From positions 186,001 through 250,000 of the forward strand of contig NW_020167528.1 in the NCBI RefSeq assembly GCF_001641265.1: a DNA stretch of 64,000 nt, read 5' to 3'. The notes under the pieces were generated by a model that was not told the DNA's origin, did no database searches, and saw only the letters and a program-made list of their open reading frames with translations. The position numbers were made by a program, and so were the translations under genes. This document shows, piece after piece, positions 54,373 through 64,000 of this stretch. This DNA comes from Pseudogymnoascus destructans (Eukaryota > Ascomycota > Leotiomycetes > Thelebolales > Thelebolaceae). Each line of letters begins with the position of its first letter. Position 1 is the first letter of the stretch.

Positions 54373-56039
54373 TCATAGACTGAAGTCGGGGTCCTGACGC
54401 TTCTCCACCGAAGAAGGCACCGTCCCACCACTTCTCTCATGATCAATCTCAACGCTCGAGCTAGTGACAAGATACTCCTTTACCCCGCTAGACAGTGGGC
54501 TGAACCCGTCATCACCCCATTCAACGCGGCCATCCCCACCCAGTCTCCGCGCCAGGCGGCTCAAGGGTTTGAGGCTGATATGCAGACTTGGCCTCCCCCC
54601 GGAAGGTGCAGTCTTCGCGATATCAGCCCATGCAAGAGTAAATGAAGCGTTTGTGTTGTGTGGATAGACTTCGACTTCTTCAATCAGTGGCTGCACTGTG
54701 CAAAATGTCTGCTGGGTAGTAGCTGGTGTGCCAGACGGGACGGTGGCGGATTTGAAAACGTTAACGTGCACAGTATCGTTGGGGTTTAAAATATCGTTGG
54801 TGTCGAGACATTTGTACAGGAGGGGTGGGAGTGAGACGCTTGAGTTTTCTGTGCCATGTAAACTAGTACTGGGAAGGCTGACTTGATTGGCTGGCAGATT
54901 TCTTTCGGGGAAGACACTCCATCTGGACAAATCGGATGGGGGATCCGTGAGTGTGGATATTGGGCTCGTTGATTCTCGTGCTTGGTTATAATCGGGGGGC
55001 TCGCTTTGTTCGTCGTTCCCATGTTGCCTGACTTTAAGCCTCGCATTCGTAGCTTGGCCAGTGAAATCGTTATGCCCATCCATAATATTTGCATTGCTCT
55101 GGTCTCCGGCCTGCTCTTCTCTGCGCCGTCTCAGACGCCTGACTATGATCCCACCACAAAAGCAACCTTTCCACGAGACCCTCGGATATAATCCTGGGCC
55201 TTACTTTTTCACAGCTTCCGGATCTTGCGTGACTGCTACTTCAAGCACGAGGAATGGATTATTCGGCTCGAATGGTAACGATGAATCAGGTTCGAATTTA
55301 AGTGTTCTCCCGTCGTAGGCTAAAGATAAAGCTGTGTTCGTAACCACCAGTCAGCCCTTTATCAAGAGAGGTAAGTATGGCACGACTGACTTGACGATCC
55401 CGTCTCAAGAACTCGAACCTCTTGCCACGAATGAGGTACAAATGCTCGACCAGAAGAGTCTGGTGCAAACATCTGGTCTTTTATGTCCGATGCAAACGCC
55501 TTCATGATTTCGTGGATCTGCGTTAGCATCGTGATGATAAGCTCGCCTTTTTTTAAGGAAGCTTTCGACGATGAATGTTCCAGACGGATGTGTTTCGAGC
55601 CTGTGATGTCGGGAATTTGCAATCTAGCGCACTCGTATATTCGTGTAGATACAGAGGGAATGATGATGTGGTTGTCGCGTACATATGCTGTCGGATGTAT
55701 GCTGTCGTTCCCTCATTAGTGCGCAATTCCAAGTCCGAACTGGTTCAGCTATTCTTATTCTGGAAGTCGGAGACGTACGAAGAGAGCGCACCGCAGAGCC
55801 CTTAGAATGGTATCTGGCCGAGGAGCGACTGTGGTTCTGGGATAGCTATCGCCGATAGCCACTCTTAGACGTTTCGATGATGGCGGCCGGCACTTGTATG
55901 TGGATTCGTTGTCAACAGTGCCTAATGGCGGCCTAAACTCGCCTTTCCGCTTGCGATTGTCGCGCAGGCCGATCCTGCAATTGATATCATTACGGGATTC
56001 GTCGCTGTTGATGTCGTTAACTCTCTGTCGCGTCGGCAT
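54373..56039 (-). CDS. Four-exon orphan protein, unknown function
   Basis: Exons 56039-55792, 55701-55391, 55331-55205 and 55138-54373 join in phase across introns of 90, 59 and 66 nt and give 483 residues. Exon 1 is basic (DNRKRKGEF, SSKRLRVAIG). Exons 2-3 encode a compact segment with IIIPSVSTRIYECARLQIPD and, in exon 3, FEPDSSLPFEPNNPFLVLEV followed by AVTQDPEAVKK. An acidic residue followed by a hydrophobic strand and 'EVAVTQ' recalls PD-(D/E)xK-like nuclease folds of fungal orphan proteins, but this is weak. The long last exon ends with a conserved-looking EEVEVYPHNTNASFTLAWAD. No signal peptide or membrane span. It is divergent from the kinase-like gene. Confidence 0.55.
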
Positions 56040-56325
56040 GCCTCAAGGCTACAAGAGGCTGTTGTGATGTGTTGTATGATGAGGAGAGGCATGTGTTGTC
56101 GCCCTGGTAAGGATCATGGTTCGCTTAATTTGAATGAGGTGCACGCCTGCTCCTCTGTCTGCTTCAGTACTTGCGTCAACTGCTGAATTTCCGATCCGGC
56201 TATGAAGGCATTTGATAGATATAGATATTCGTTGAGTATCGTTGCTATGCACATAAGATTAGGCGCACCAAGCCTTCGTAAACGTAAACGGAATCGTGCT
56301 AGGTGCATATCGTCTGCATGACTAA

Positions 56326-57541
56326 GCACATATCGATCCTGATCAGTCGGACAACGTCTCAATAGGTGCCTGGCAAAACACTTCGGAAGATGAGTACAAA
56401 TCTTCAGTCCACCCTTCCTTGGGCTGCTACATTCAACTTCTCTCTCTCCGCGGAACCATCGCTGGCGATTCACTACCTATCCACGACGACGACGAAGTCG
56501 GTCGCCATTCATCATTGCACCTCAACGGTGACACCTGTACGTCCTTCATGCCGTCGATTTATGGTGCTACAAAATCTAATATCTCGACGAGACATCCCGC
56601 AGTTTGGTCAACGCGCGGGGTGTATCCTAGCCCAAATCAATTATCCGGCGCGGATGTCCTCACGTCGACATGGCTCGCACTAAAGTGCGGAGACACGCCC
56701 AAGGTATGGACCAAGTAGGTGCTAACCAACCACCAATTAACTGATATCAGGAAAGCATCCGCAGAAGAACAGATTGTGCTCTAGCAATCAGCAGATATCA
56801 CGACTCAGACCTCCTCGACAAACCTCAACGCGGCCCCCTCAGGAGGCCAAGCCGATAACACCACCTCAAAGCGGGGGAGTCCGCGGGTCGTATGAATGCA
56901 TCGTCGACTACGATCACCAGGCGTTTTCTATCACTTGGTCGGGTTCGCCTGAGTACCCCGATCTTGCAAGGTTTCCCGACCTTAAGAATGTCAGCGTTCA
57001 TTCAGTACATCAAAATTCCCGAATAGCTGCAATCTGGAGAGACTCGACGATAATTGATTACGGTGCTTATGCGTCCATTCGAGTCATCGAGGACGGTCGA
57101 TTTCCTATTCTCAAGCTTGCCCACCAAGATGAGCTGTCTATCAAGCTCATTCAACATGAACTCGACGTTCTCGCTGACTTGGCGAAGCTCGGACTTCCCG
57201 TTGTTGAATTCGACCAGCAGCCAATCCGAGACAATGGAGTCATTTGCGGCTACCGAATGAACAAGCTATTCAAAGTAGAACTATCTGAGCTACGTTCGCG
57301 AACGGATGACATCAAGCAAACACTGGATCGGCTCCATTCTGCAGGCTTCAGCCATGGGGACTTTAGTCCCAGCAACATCATGAAAGACGCGGGTGGCCAT
57401 ATTATCTTGATTGACTTTAGCTTTGCAGGCCGAATAGGAAGTGAAGTCCCGTCTTTTTTTCCAAGTTGGGTCTATGCGGACGGTATATATGGAACTAATT
57501 CTGATTTGGAAGCATTTGGTAGATACGCGGCCCCAATATAA
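56326..57541 (+). CDS. Small kinase-like protein, 5' end unresolved
   Basis: The core exon (about 56765-57541) encodes an atypical kinase fold: ASIRVIEDGRFPILKLAHQD with the likely ATP-binding Lys, then LHSAGFSHGDFSPSNIMKD as catalytic loop (HGD..N) and GGHIILIDFSFAGRIG in place of the DFG motif. The loop resembles RIO/Bud32/APH-type small kinases. An upstream open segment (56326-56703; MPSIYGATKSNIS, STRGVYPSPNQ) joins in phase through an intron of about 61 nt (GTATGG..CAG). No ATG is found in frame there, so a further 5' exon is needed. Substrate unknown. It lies divergent to the 483-residue orphan. Confidence 0.55.
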
Positions 57542-58146
57542 TATTCCGCTCCCTCTCTGTCCTAAGGTTTATGGTCACTGCACCAACCCGACCAATATGA
57601 AATCGGCTCCTCCGTGACACCCTTAATCGGCTGTCCCTTTATCCTTGCAAGATTCGACCCCGCCAACTTTAACCACGCAGCCGCAGTTCGCCCATTTTCT
57701 AACTTTTTGTATACACATTGGAATCGGCGAATAGCGGAGACCTATAGGGAGTCAGTATGGTTCCAAAACGAGCAAAATGTAGTATGCAAGCGTACAAGTC
57801 TACCAGAATAGAGCGAAGAGATGTTTTCAGAGGTACTGGCTGTTGTGTGCTTGGAGGCGAAGTGTGTTGACGCAATATCTGGGAGGATAGAGTTTTGTTG
57901 AGACGTCGAATCAGTAATGAGAACTGTAGATCTGTGGATAGGACGGAAGAAAGACAGAGTAGGAATTTGGCACTTTATATAAGAAGGAATCTCTAAAATT
58001 CCCACTCATGTAAGAGCTGGGTGACAGTGAAAGCCAGCTCAGCATCAGCGAGACACACCCTGCATCAATTCCTTTTATACCGGCATCTATGTTGGTGCAT
58101 GGAAAGGACATTCCCACGCTGATCAGGGGATACCTGGTACCGCAGG
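57542..58146. other. Spacer, no supported gene
   Basis: About 600 bp between the kinase-like gene and a solo LTR. No motif recognised. Confidence 0.4.
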
Positions 58147-58389
58147 TGTAACGCGTAAGCCCAAGGTCTCACAGGAGTCCAGGGAACCAGGTCAAGAGGC
58201 AGGAAAGGGGTATCGTATTTGTAAGGACAATAGGTCTACGTAAATACAGCGACTATCGGCTGGAGGCCTCCTTCTGAGGCTTCCAGCTCCTTATATCCTA
58301 CGTTCCTACATGCCCTAGTTTACCGAGCCCTAGTGGCTCCACTGCCAGGCAGCCCCTGAGTTCAGGGCGGCCTCACATGATGCCTTACA
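58147..58389 (-). mobile_element. Solo LTR of the TGTAAGG family, copy 2
   Basis: 243 bp, opposite orientation to the copy at 51755. The left end reads TGTAACG and the right end CCTTACA. Flanks are GCAGG at 58142-58146 and 58390-58394, a perfect 5-bp target duplication. The core (AATAGGTCTACGT, GGAGTCCAGGGAACCAGGT) is the complement of the other copies. Confidence 0.93.
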
Positions 58390-58418
58390 GCAGGCTTAAA
58401 ACGCGGAAAAAGACATTG

Positions 58419-58790
58419 TGTTGGAGGTAATTCCGGAATACGGAGAACTACACACAGATTCGTGTGGCAATCCCCGATAACCGTAATCAGTCTCTTCGGC
58501 AAACGGAGCAGAGGCTTCACAGTAGAACACAGTAGAATACAGTATATAGATCAATTGAATTGTTACACTATTCTACGGGCCTACGTACGCTATTTGTAGC
58601 CCTGGGGAAACCCTCTCAAAACCCTAACGAACTGAGTTTTTCGAACCCTGAGTCAGTAGCCCCCAGTAGTCTGGTGCCGTTATCTGGTTCTGAGCCCACT
58701 TAGGAGTTGGACGGCCCCTTGGAGAAGAACGGCCAATTTTGGGTGTAAAAACCCACCGTATCCCACGGGCGTGCCTGCCTTTCCCCAACA
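58419..58790 (-). mobile_element. Solo LTR related to the copia element
   Basis: 372 bp from TGTTGGAG to CCCCAACA with target duplication CATTG at 58414-58418 and 58791-58795. It shares GGGCCTACGT, GCTATTTGTAG and CACCGTATCCCACG with the LTRs at 27804 and 33351 in the same order, but is clearly diverged, so it belongs to a sister family. It lies 29 bp from the previous solo LTR. Confidence 0.92.
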
Positions 58791-58865
58791 CATTGATCTT
58801 CCCCGTGCCGTCCACCTGACAGGCGGGGCCGTTTGTCACCCAGACTATAGTGTGAGGGATTATAT

Positions 58866-59790
58866 TTTGTTTCTACATGACAATTTCACTTCCGGCTGTT
58901 CAATAAGGTGATAGATAACCACCTCCCTAACTAGAGCCAAGTTTCCAGCCTCTGTTGGGCAGATTTCGCATTGGTGCAGGCCTGAGCATGTTGAACAGGT
59001 TCTATTACGCCAGATGTTGTCCCAATGTCTTGCTCGACATGTCATTATATCCTCAAATTTGGTTTTGGTGGCGCCTTTCTTAAGTGGGTGTTGTAAATGC
59101 GGGCAAACCACTAGAGACAACAAAATAGTTGAAACTATGCCTTTACTACCTCCACAGTGCATGCAGCCTTTGTTTGTAAATATAAAACAACCCTGATGGC
59201 GAAATTGAAGCCAGTCTTGTCCGCGATATAGGAAACGACTTTTGAGTGGTAAGATGTAAGACTTTTTTTGATGGACGTCTGTATTGTAATTAAACCACAT
59301 ATTACAACCAAGTAGGTTGCCCTTAAATTGGATCTTTTTTTTTTTGTAATATGTAGTCTTGATAATAGTTGGAGCGACGTAGTTTCATAATCGATTGGAA
59401 TGAGACATAGTTGAAGTTTGGGTTGATATATCGATGCACTTCTTGCTTTCTACCAGTAACTTCACACTGTTGCCTCTTGCCGCAAAGCGATAATAGTAGG
59501 CTATAATGTTGTTTTGTATCGCCACGGTGGAGTTGGTTACAGTGCAAGCACATAACGTGGTAAGGTAGATCCCTGTCGAGGAGCTTTAGGAATATGCGCC
59601 TACTAGGCTCACATTTTCTTGCCCAAAGCCGGTCGAGATATTGGTTTCCTAAGATAAACCATATAGGCTTGCAGGTCAAAGTGAACGATGCAGCAGCTGA
59701 CTGAGGCAGGAATTTAGCTATCTATCCTACAAGCTCTAGAGGCAGCTTCCTAAAAGGCGAGTTATCGAGGCTATGTCGTCTAGGCGGAGG
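58866..59790 (-). pseudogene. Decayed F-box protein gene
   Basis: Reading leftward from about 59770: KLPLELVG, a TAG stop, then IAKFLPQSAAASFTLTCKPI, an F-box-like start. It continues in frame with WFILGNQYLDRLW, FLKLLDRDLPYHVMCLHCNQ and SIMKLRRSNYYQDYILQ. At the A-run (T-run on the plus strand, about 59334-59345) the frame shifts, and QFKGNLLGCNMWFNYNTD, SRFLYRGQDWLQFRHQ, CMHCGGSKG and RTCSTCSGLHQCEIC follow. Paired cysteines suggest zinc sites. The TAG replaces a position where CAG (Gln) would fit, a RIP-type change. One nonsense codon and one frameshift make it non-functional as read. Confidence 0.7.
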
Positions 59791-60040
59791 GATCAATGGT
59801 GGTACAATGCGTAGCGATACGTAATTGTGTGGAACAATATCCGTAGGATCCGTGGCAGTAGGTAGAGAATATAAACTGAAAATATAGTCATGAAGCAGTA
59901 GGGCCCGAAGTGATAATTTTGTAATGCATATTCTTATAATTGAAGCTATTCTAACTACTATATATATATACTGTTACGGGCTCTATTCCTGTGCCTGTTC
60001 GCGGCTCGGATCCTGAAACCCTCCTGGTTTCCCTAGAGCT

Positions 60041-60247
60041 TCAGAATCGAAGCTTTAGAACTGGAAGATCCAGTATGCGGAGGATCACGAAGCTGGCTGA
60101 CACAGCTTCGGTATCAGGGCCCTGATCCCTGCTTCCGGGCCGAGAATTCAACAAATTGTAAACGAAAGTGAACACGGTGATCACCCAGATGATTATGATG
60201 GCTGCGAGCACAATAGCCCAGTCTGGATTAAATGCCAATTCGTACAT
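60041..60247 (-). CDS. Possible small single-span membrane protein
   Basis: 68 residues. The N-terminal half, AFNPDWAIVLAAIIIIWVIT followed by VFTFVYNLL, is a convincing membrane span; the rest is charged. No homologous family recognised. It could be chance in a spacer. Confidence 0.22.
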   Translation of the reverse strand: MYELAFNPDWAIVLAAIIIIWVITVFTFVYNLLNSRPGSRDQGPDTEAVSASFVILRILDLPVLKLRF

Positions 60248-60910
60248 CTCAGGATAGTGAGCGAGCGCGTTTGTAGGAACGGGATTAGAGGTCGAATACT
60301 GTATCGAGATGGGGATTTTAAGTTGATACTATTCTGCCTTGTGGGTGACTCTCATACGATTCCGAGTGTAAATCACCTGATCCAAGAATCACCTCCAATA
60401 GACATGACAGCGAGCCCCACTAATCGAAATACGGTACGAGCTCGAAATATTCAATTATACAGTCTTCAAAATGGTCAGAAAGCGATCGTGTGGATACACA
60501 TATCGATGATGCAAAAGGTACCACGGCGCTGATGTCAACGAGAAATACGACAACGGGAGCAGTAGTGCTTTTGAGGAGGCTTTATTTCGTAGACATGTAG
60601 CGATTGTAATCCTGCTACTGCAAAAACAAGACGACGACAGGAGTCTTTAGCTTGCCAAACGACTCTAGATCTGCTCCTAATTTCCAGTATATAGAGGCAG
60701 TGCGGGTATTTTTGGCTGCGGAAGTGTAATTTTTTTGAGTAGTGAGTAGCCTCATTCCGTGTAAAATACATTGCAGCAAACTTCCATGCCTACTCCTGTG
60801 GTTAGCACGGAACATAGTCATGGAAATTAAACTCACAGAAATCCCCAGTTCATCCCTTTCGTGACATCGTTGAACTCCATAGCGCCAAAACCGAGCGAGC
60901 CCTATATTCG

Positions 60911-61087
60911 CACACACGCACACGCACACGCACACGCACACGCACACGCACACGCACACGCACACGCACACGCACACGCACACGCACACGCACACGCACA
61001 CGCACACGCACACGCACACGCACACGCACACGCACACGCACACGCACACGCACACGCACACGCACACGCACACGCACACGCACACGC
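60911..61087. repeat. ACACGC hexamer array, about 29 units
   Basis: About 177 bp of almost perfect ACACGC repeats. It is open in several frames on both strands, which creates false Cys-Val, Ala-His and Arg-Val ORFs. It ends about 15 bp from the stop codon of the questin-oxidase-like gene. Confidence 0.97.
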
Positions 61088-61103
61088 ATCCGCTCCCTCC
61101 TCA

Positions 61104-62477
61104 TTAATGCTCCTTCCTGTCTGCACCAAAGCCATGCCAGCCGTTGAACTCGTCGGCAAACCTAACCGCAGCAGACAGATATAGTCCATCAGCATCACCC
61201 CATGTCGACGCAGCCTCTTTCAGGGCGCGAAGTGCTATTCGATTGTCAGCCACATATTACTGTACTGCCAGACGGGGCAAGCCTACCTTTCACGTAATGG
61301 GCATCAGTCGAAAATGACCCCGCAACTGCCTTGTTGACGACGTACTTCCACCCTTTATCTCCCACTTGCGTTTTCTCCACTGGCGCCCAGTCGATTTTCG
61401 GCCTCAGTTGGCCAATATAGACGGCAATAGCTAGAAGAAACCATTGTCTCACAACGCCGACGTGGAACTTCTTCGGAACAAAAGGGAGGAGAATCCTCAC
61501 TGCATGGCTGGAGGTGAGAATATGGACAAGGAAGAAATCGTAGTCCTTTGCCCCGGCCGCAACGGTGGCAGCTAGCAACGATGCGGCAGCCTTCTGAGAC
61601 TCTTCAAACTGCTTGATGGGGTCCTCGATGGCCCATGAATTCCAGTGCTCGAGGACGAGGCTCTCATGGTGCTCGAAAAGATAGGAAGAGTTACTGCCAC
61701 TTTTATTCTTGAAGATGCCATCGAAGCGGTTGTCGACGCCAATTCTGCGCAGGACTTCAAAGATAGAAGCAGTCGGGTTCTCGGAAGGTTTCGTATATGA
61801 TGTATCGTCGGAGTACTTATGCAGGTGGTTATAGGAAACTGCGGCAAGCCCGAGAGCTTCCATGGCGATCTCCTTGCTGTTGAATTCGAACGCATAACCG
61901 AGCTGTATTAAAGGATGGCCAACTGTACGAGTTAGTACAGACCAATATATTGTTCACAGAAAAACGTACGGCCGCTGATGACACAGTTTATCAAGGGGTT
62001 TTCGCCCTCAAAAAAGAATTCCTTCACAACTATCTTCCAGTCGTAATCATGCTTCAACGCGAGCTCGTCCTCGAAAAAATCCACATATGCCCTCTGGTAC
62101 CTCCTGTCCCCCAAGAACTGCCTCCAATCCTGGTCTGTTATCTCAGCTGGGGAATCCGTCCACTCCTCCAGGATTTTTGACATTTCGATGTATATATGGT
62201 TCAGGTGGTCCTCGTTCGCCCCGAGTATATATGCAGAGCACAAGATGTGAGCCATGTGGTTGTCGAACTGTAGATCGTGGAACAAGATAGCGAAGTTCAC
62301 ATGGTTAGCTTTTATCAGGTGCTTGAGCGTCCTTGCCCTCTTCTCCGGGGCCGTCTCTACATCGTGGATGTTGACCGAGGGAATATCAATTGAAGGATGC
62401 GACGCCATACTGAACGAGGTCATAAATCGATAGGCGCGGTTGACCACCGGGGCCCAAGCTATCATGGGGGCTGACAT
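61104..62477 (-). CDS. Questin-oxidase-like protein (DUF4243)
   Basis: Three exons, 62477-61970, 61922-61287 and 61234-61104, in phase across introns of 47 and 52 nt, giving 424 residues. Diagnostic segments are NHMAHILCSAYILGANEDHL, WRQFLGDRRYQRAYVDFFED, the splice-created ISG-LGHPLIQLGYAFEFNSK, HILTSSHAVRILLPF and the C-terminal RFADEFNGWHGFG. This family contains cofactor-poor Baeyer-Villiger-type oxidases of fungal polyketide pathways (questin oxidase GedK, AflY), but many members are unassigned and no polyketide synthase lies in this window. No signal peptide. The hexamer array sits in its 3' UTR. Confidence 0.86.
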
Positions 62478-62827
62478 CGCAGCGGCGTTGTCCGACTATG
62501 CTCTGATATAATAAATGATATAGTAAATGGCATACACAATATCAGATGAATCGGAGATACTCAGATATTATAAATCAATCCTCGTAGCATGGTGTGACAT
62601 GTGTAACCTGCATGACGACGACGAGCTAAAGTTGTTGAATGCGGGGAGCAGGTCCGCCGATCGCGCTAGCGACATCTAGCGACATCACTACCTACTAGCC
62701 CCAGCTTCTCCAAATCCCCAACCTCGCCTCTTCCGTATCTAGGCACCGCGCCCTCAACGCGCCTCAACCCAACGCGCCCGCACCCCTCCTCTGCGATGGC
62801 CATCGCGAATTCCACCAAATAACCACT
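62478..62827. promoter_or_regulatory. Divergent promoter region
   Basis: 350 bp between the start codons of the questin-oxidase-like gene and the UBE3D-like gene. AT-rich on the left, C-rich near the right start. No specific site identified. Confidence 0.4.
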
Positions 62828-64000
62828 ATGATGCCTTCCTCCCCGCCCCTAATCTACGCCGAGCTCCTCCCTAATATCCGCCAGATCTCCGTCCTCGCCG
62901 CCCTCCCCACTCCCTCCGACGGCACAACCCGCGTTTCCCTCTCCGGAGACCGCGCACTCCTCACACTTGTCCACAATGGCGCGACGGCCTCCCTCCAGCT
63001 GCCCGGCACGATAGCACCGACATATACCGCGACGCAACCACACCCGAGCCTCGCCCAGCTTTCCTGGCGCATCCCCCTCGCGGCCACCCCGTCGCAACAA
63101 CGCGCCGCGCCCTCCCTCCCAGCGCCGTGGAGTGCAGGCGCGCTCGCAAACACATCCTCGTTTTCCTGCCGAAGATGCGGGCAGGTCATCCTGTCCCCCA
63201 GGCGCGTGACGACGTGGCGCGACCTCCCCAGCGAAAACTGGGCTGAGATGATGGAGTTCTGGCATTGTCATAAACCCGACGTGCCGGTGGGCGAGAAGGG
63301 GGACGAGGAAGGAGGTGATAATACGACGAAGGGGTATGGGGCGAATACGCGAATGATGGCGCAGAAAGGGGTGGGGAAGGTTGATTTGACGTACTTCCTC
63401 CTTGATAGCGAAGATTGTAGTGGCCTCGAGGTAAGGGTTTTTGACATGCCTCTTTTTTTGCTGGTTTTCTTTTAGTTTTGATATGTTCGGGCATCAAGAA
63501 GGTGGCCTGCCAGCTCATCGCTTCAGTGGCAAGGTCACCGATACAAATGCCCCAGAGCGACCCCTCCACTCCGTCCCAGGATGGCGAGTGTACCCTCTCA
63601 CACCGAGAATGGGTTACTCTGCCATCGGGCTTCGCTGGCTTTAGCATGAGAGAACGCCTTGGGACAGACGAGAAACATAACCATTACCCACCAATCCCCC
63701 GTCCTCACACCTTAACCATCCCTTCAAACTACCCCGCCACAACCAAACTAACCAACTACAGACCAACCCCTCCTCTCTCTCCCTCGCATGCACATCCTGC
63801 GCCGCCCTCATCGGCACGTCCACACCCGCAGGCTATCAACTGTACAAATGGTCACTCTCGCTCAGCGCCCCCCTAACCACCGCAACTTCCTCGCCCACCA
63901 TACAACTCGCACCCACCTCCCCACCACTGCCCCACTTCCTCCTTCCACAACTCCACGCCCAATCCTCCGCCCTCGGCGTCTCGAAATTCATCATCCGGCC
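62828..64000 (+). CDS. UBE3D-type E2-binding E3 ubiquitin ligase (HECT_2), 3' partial
   Basis: Exon 1 is 62828-63430; exon 2 begins at 63762 and runs off the window. The 331-nt intron (GTAAGG..AACTACAG) keeps phase and joins CSGLE to TNPSSLSLACTSCAALIGTS. The first exon has the family hallmarks SFSCRRCGQVIL and TWRDLPSENWAEMMEFWHCH; the second gives the later CTSC pair and YQLYKWSLSLS. This HECT_2/DUF2351 family (human UBE3D) binds E2 enzymes, and the Cys pairs probably bind zinc. The start MMPSSPP has two adjacent Met codons. A separate frame inside the intron (63478-63876) is not supported by family motifs. Confidence 0.82.

Larger units (their letters stand above)
59791..61103. other. Spacer with one small membrane ORF and a hexamer repeat
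   Basis: No strongly supported gene. It holds a 68-codon membrane-type frame (60041-60247, minus) and the ACACGC array listed separately. Confidence 0.4.

Noticed and set aside
56114..56473. 119-codon minus-strand ORF upstream of the orphan gene
   Set aside because: Overlaps the likely 5' part of the kinase-like gene and shows no motif.
60615..61198. Long Cys-Val, Arg-Val, Ala-His and Ala-Cys repeat ORFs
   Set aside because: They are translations of the ACACGC array in different frames and have no independent support.
61104..62477. Secondary-metabolite cluster around the questin-oxidase-like gene
   Set aside because: No polyketide synthase, transporter or tailoring genes are visible in this window.
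63478..63876. 132-codon ORF within the UBE3D-like intron
   Set aside because: Family motifs resume in another frame at 63762; this ORF has none.

Overview
The window looks like nuclear DNA of a filamentous ascomycete (Pezizomycotina); I cannot fix genus or class. The evidence is short GT-AG introns (47-100 nt) with CTAAC/CTAAT-like branch sites, an intronless tRNA-Cys, fungal housekeeping genes (REX1-, TFG2-, NOC4-, ATP4-, VPS10-, nif1- and UBE3D-like), gene-poor spacers, Ty1/copia and pogo/Fot1 transposons, and C-to-T style decay of duplicated genes as expected from RIP. Exon boundaries below were read by eye from splice signals, reading phase and recognisable protein motifs.

Left arm (0-27 kb), mostly conserved single-copy genes: RNA exonuclease REX1 (-) divergent from a Mis18/Yippee-fold protein (+); an orphan ORF with an ADP-ribosyltransferase-like C-terminus (5.7-6.9 kb); a five-finger CCCH protein of the ZC3H3/Red5 type (-) divergent from TFIIF-beta TFG2 (+); NOC4 (-) divergent from ATP synthase subunit 4 (+); a frameshifted YbjQ/DUF74 gene; tRNA-Cys(GCA); a conserved low-complexity protein (17.1-19.3 kb, -); and the vacuolar sorting receptor VPS10 (22.6-27.1 kb, -).

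Centre (27.7-41.3 kb), a transposon island: one complete Ty1/copia element (27804-33706) with two equal 356-bp LTRs that look identical, 5-bp target duplications, and gag-PR separated from IN-RT-RH by one in-frame TAG; a ~0.9-kb repeat (second copy at 50.4 kb) carrying a nested solo LTR; a 71-bp palindromic satellite and a decayed pogo/Fot1 transposase; two 124-bp LTR-like insertions; an intact stand-alone retropepsin-like ORF; and a decayed eisosome EIS1 copy.

Right arm (41-64 kb): a nif1-type Sel1-repeat gene with a homopolymer frameshift, a bZIP factor, an unusual 1.6-kb cluster of at least nine different minisatellites, more solo LTRs, a ~95-bp minisatellite, an F-box gene, a divergent pair made of a four-exon orphan gene and a small kinase-like gene, an F-box pseudogene, a questin-oxidase-like (DUF4243) gene and, running off the end, a UBE3D-type E3 ligase gene.

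No operon-like system or secondary-metabolite cluster is visible. The most unusual items are the copia element with its single stop and half-tRNA-type primer site, the free-standing retropepsin ORF, the orphan-gene/kinase pair, and the solo-LTR families with readable target duplications.
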